DNA from: an uncultured Polaribacter sp.
Lineage (GTDB): Bacteria; Bacteroidota; Bacteroidia; Flavobacteriales; Flavobacteriaceae
Direction: 5' to 3'
Assembly: GCF_947495205.1 (NCBI RefSeq)
Contig: NZ_CANLXV010000005.1
Location: 186,001-250,000, forward strand
Length of the DNA: 64,000 nt
Shown here: positions 62,243-64,000 of the stretch, one piece after another
How positions within the stretch are numbered: position 1 is the stretch's first letter
Layout of the letters: every line of letters begins with the position of its first letter
The notes under the pieces: model-generated
Told to the model about the DNA's origin: nothing
The model's database searches: none
The model's input: the letters and a program-made list of their open reading frames with translations, nothing else
Position numbers and translations under genes: made by a program

Positions 62243-63016
62243 ATGAAAAATGATAAAAAAAATTATAAAGTGACATTAGTTGGTGCAGGACCAGGAGCTG
62301 TAGACTTAATAACCGTAAAAGGTTTAAATGCGATTAAAACTGCTGATGTTATTTTTTATGACGCGCTTGTAAATAAGGAACTCTTAAAAAACGCAAAACC
62401 AGATACCAATCTTATATATGTAGGTAAAAGATTTAATAATCACCGTTTTTCTCAAACTGAAATTAATACGTTATTGGCAGAATATGCCTTTACAAAAAAT
62501 AATGTAGTACGCTTAAAAGGTGGTGACCCATTTGTATTTGGTAGAGGTTCAGAAGAAGTAGATTATTTAGAAAACTGCGGTATAGAAGTTGAAATTATAC
62601 CAGGAATTAGCAGCGCATTAGCAGTGCCAACAAACCAAGGAATACCGCTTACTAAAAGAGGTGTAAACGAGAGTTTTTGGGTAATTACAGGCACAACCTC
62701 TAATGGAGAAATTTCTAAAGATATTATGCACGGAGCAAAATCTTCTGCTACTTTAGTTATTTTGATGGGATTGCGTAATTTTACAACTATATTAAATGAA
62801 GTGCTGAAATACAGACCCATAAATACTCCTTTTGCTATCATTCAAAATGGAACATTACAAAATGAAACTATTTGTATTGAAACATTAGAGAATTATAAAA
62901 ACGCATTACCAAAAATAGACTACAAATCACCAGGAATTATTGTTATTGGTGATGTAGTTGCAGAGCACAATACATTTTTAGAAGAAGAAATTCAACGCGT
63001 TTTAGAAAATTATTAG
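62243..63016 (+). CDS. cobA: Uroporphyrinogen-III C-methyltransferase (SUMT)
   Basis: 257 residues. 'VTLVGAGPGAVDLITVKGLNAIKTADVIFYDALVN' (about 10-44), 'VYVGKRFNNHRFSQTEIN', 'VVRLKGGDPFVFGRGSEE' (about 90-107) and 'IPGISSALAVPTNQGIPLTKRG' (about 119-140) are the four SAM-methylase blocks. Makes precorrin-2 for siroheme, the cofactor of NirB, which explains the place next to nirBD. The dehydrogenase and ferrochelatase steps are not encoded here. Likely in one operon with the Crp/Fnr gene, 31 bp downstream. Confidence 0.93.
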   Translation: MKNDKKNYKVTLVGAGPGAVDLITVKGLNAIKTADVIFYDALVNKELLKNAKPDTNLIYVGKRFNNHRFSQTEINTLLAEYAFTKNNVVRLKGGDPFVFGRGSEEVDYLENCGIEVEIIPGISSALAVPTNQGIPLTKRGVNESFWVITGTTSNGEISKDIMHGAKSSATLVILMGLRNFTTILNEVLKYRPINTPFAIIQNGTLQNETICIETLENYKNALPKIDYKSPGIIVIGDVVAEHNTFLEEEIQRVLENY

Positions 63017-63047
63017 TCATTTTAATGTTTAGTAAAACTATAGACTT

Positions 63048-63764
63048 ATGCCAATTAACAACATACCGTGTACTTCTTGTAAAAACACAAATTGTTTAAT
63101 TTACAAGCACATTAAAACGAAAGACTTCGAAAAATTTATTTCTGAAAAAAATACATTTTCCTGTAAAAAAGGACAACAATTTGTTATGGAAGGCGCCCCA
63201 ACTAACGGTTTGTTTTTTATTCAAAGCGGAAAAGCAAAAGTAATAAAAACAGGTATTTATGGTAAAGAACAAATTTTACGTTTTGTAACAGACGGAGAAG
63301 TTATTGGACATAGAGGTTTTGGTGTAAGACAAAAATACTTTATTGGTGCGCTAGCTTTAGAAGATACTACACTTTGCAACTTTTCTGATAAAACCTTAAA
63401 GGAAATGCTGATTCAAATACCCGAGTTGACTTATGATTTTATGCTTTTTTATGCTGAAGAACTAAGTAAATCTGAAGAAAAAGTAAAAACATTAGCACAA
63501 ATGACTGTTCGTGAAAAAGTAATAGATAGTCTCTTATATATTAATAGAAAATTTGGTGCAAACAAAAAAGGTTATTTAAACCTAATACTTAGCAGAAAGG
63601 AAATTGCAGATTTTGCAGGAACCACAGATGAACAGGTTACAAGAACCTTTTCTAATCTAAAAAAAGAAGGATACATTACCACAACTGGTAAAAGAATAGC
63701 TATTCAAAACATTAATGCCTTAAAAAAAGAAATTGCTGAACATAATTACTACCTAGCTAGTTAA
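63048..63764 (+). CDS. Crp/Fnr family transcriptional regulator with N-terminal Cys cluster
   Basis: 238 residues. An N-terminal 'IPCTSCKNTNCLIY' (cysteines at about 8, 11 and 16) followed by a cyclic-nucleotide-binding-type beta roll (about 40-125), a dimer helix and a winged HTH with 'LILSRKEIADFAGTTDEQVTRTFSNLKKEGYI' (about 180-211), in which the recognition helix keeps Glu and Arg as in FNR. The Cys spacing C-x2-C-x4-C is close to FNR's C-x2-C-x5-C, with another Cys near 39, so a redox or oxygen-sensing Fe-S cluster is plausible. It is the last gene after cobA and may regulate nirBD and the next gene through the palindrome; that link is inference. Confidence 0.88.
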   Translation: MPINNIPCTSCKNTNCLIYKHIKTKDFEKFISEKNTFSCKKGQQFVMEGAPTNGLFFIQSGKAKVIKTGIYGKEQILRFVTDGEVIGHRGFGVRQKYFIGALALEDTTLCNFSDKTLKEMLIQIPELTYDFMLFYAEELSKSEEKVKTLAQMTVREKVIDSLLYINRKFGANKKGYLNLILSRKEIADFAGTTDEQVTRTFSNLKKEGYITTTGKRIAIQNINALKKEIAEHNYYLAS

Positions 63765-63792
63765 TTACGTAATAATAATTCCCCTAATAAAT

Positions 63793-63826
63793 AAAAGTAC
63801 TTAGGATTTCTAAGTACTTTTATTTT
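63793..63826 (+). terminator. Terminator after the Crp/Fnr gene
   Basis: Stem AAAAGTACTTAG/CTAAGTACTTTT with a 5-base loop, followed by a T-rich stretch. Confidence 0.8.
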
Positions 63827-63935
63827 GTTTAAAACAAGGGTATTAACTAAAAAACCTGCTATAAAACAGATAATTAACTGATTAAAAAACTATAAAAATA
63901 ATACGTTTTACATATTTCATTCTTAAATACCGATA

Positions 63936-63943
63936 TATATTTG
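63936..63943 (+). promoter_or_regulatory. -7 box of the gene at the right edge
   Basis: TATATTTG fits TAnnTTTG, 44 bases before the ATG at 63988. The palindrome at 63952 lies just downstream of it, over the likely start of transcription. Confidence 0.5.
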
Positions 63944-63951
63944 CCGTAAAA

Positions 63952-63967
63952 TAAGTATTAATACGTA
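63952..63967. promoter_or_regulatory. Second copy of the nir palindrome
   Basis: TAAGTATTAATACGTA differs by one base from the perfect palindrome at the nirB promoter. Here the site is 9 bp downstream of the -7 box, a position where a bound protein would block the start. So the same regulator may act differently at the two promoters. Confidence 0.55.
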
Positions 63968-63987
63968 GATCAAAAACTTAACAAGAA

Positions 63988-64000
63988 ATGAAATCTCTAT
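63988..64000 (+). CDS. Start of a gene running off the window
   Basis: ATG AAA TCT CTA T (M K S L...) follows a promoter-like region and the second palindrome. Only four codons are visible; product unknown, but by position it may belong to nitrate/nitrite uptake or reduction. Confidence 0.4.

Noticed and set aside
1..64000. tRNA or rRNA genes
   Set aside because: No cloverleaf pattern with a CCA-type end or GGTTCGA-like T-loop and no conserved rRNA segment was noticed while reading; a covariance search would be needed to be certain.

Overview
The window is low-GC chromosomal DNA from a member of the Bacteroidota, most likely a marine-type Flavobacteriaceae (Polaribacter/Tenacibaculum-like). 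Evidence: a protein with a type IX secretion C-terminal domain, a 1112-residue SecA with the long insertion usual in Bacteroidota, a GlmU-like nucleotidyltransferase, many lipoproteins with SxC-type lipoboxes, TAnnTTTG -7 boxes, and almost no Shine-Dalgarno sequences. No rRNA, tRNA, transposase, phage gene or CRISPR was seen. The placement rests on gene content and style, not on a marker phylogeny.

Layout. 1-2 kb: the end of a ChlI-like AAA+ ATPase, a YdeI/OmpD-associated protein and a secreted unknown. 2.2-6.5 kb: a three-gene sucrose-type module: a sucrose-phosphatase-like HAD fused to an (alpha/alpha)6 invertase-like hydrolase, a sucrose-phosphate-synthase-like glycosyltransferase, and a fructokinase. 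6.6-14 kb: M23 and M28 peptidases, a membrane protein, YaaA, a frameshifted SanA-like gene, serine deaminase and a DUF2853 protein. 14-19.5 kb: DnaK behind a sigma-54-type promoter, type II NADH dehydrogenase and small membrane and AraC genes. 19.5-21.3 kb: repeat-rich DNA, including a six-copy array of about 170 bp units. 21.3-26.5 kb: a kynurenine degradation operon (kynU, kmo, 3-hydroxyanthranilate dioxygenase, ACMSD) interrupted by a small insertion that copied the tail of kynU. 26.5-32 kb: an NlpC/P60 lipoprotein and a plastic lipoprotein locus (see below). 32-56.4 kb: mostly housekeeping genes (lon, ttcA, holA, secA, folE, hisS, nadC) and a polysaccharide export set (sugar transferase, Wzc-like kinase, Wza-like porin). 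56.5-64 kb: nitrite assimilation (NarX-like sensor kinase, DUF4202, nirD, nirB, SUMT, a Crp/Fnr regulator), with a shared palindrome at the nirB promoter and before a gene that begins at the right edge.

The most unusual stretch is 28.3-32 kb. A DUF6973 lipoprotein gene and a small lipoprotein gene form a pair, and the pair is duplicated. In both copies a 13-bp repeat lies just after the expected start codon. The repeat number (5 and 1) puts that start out of frame in both, as expected for a slipped-strand phase switch in the off state. The second DUF6973 copy has lost its middle. Its partner lipoprotein is fused in frame to the C-terminal half of phosphoglycerate dehydrogenase (SerA), whose N-terminal half is missing. 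I read this as a recombining surface-lipoprotein locus, possibly a toxin-immunity type system, but the function is inference.

Other points worth following are the phosphatase-invertase fusion (synthesis and breakdown steps in one chain), the SanA frameshift at an A-AAA-AAA slippery site, and a family of four dispersed hairpin elements.
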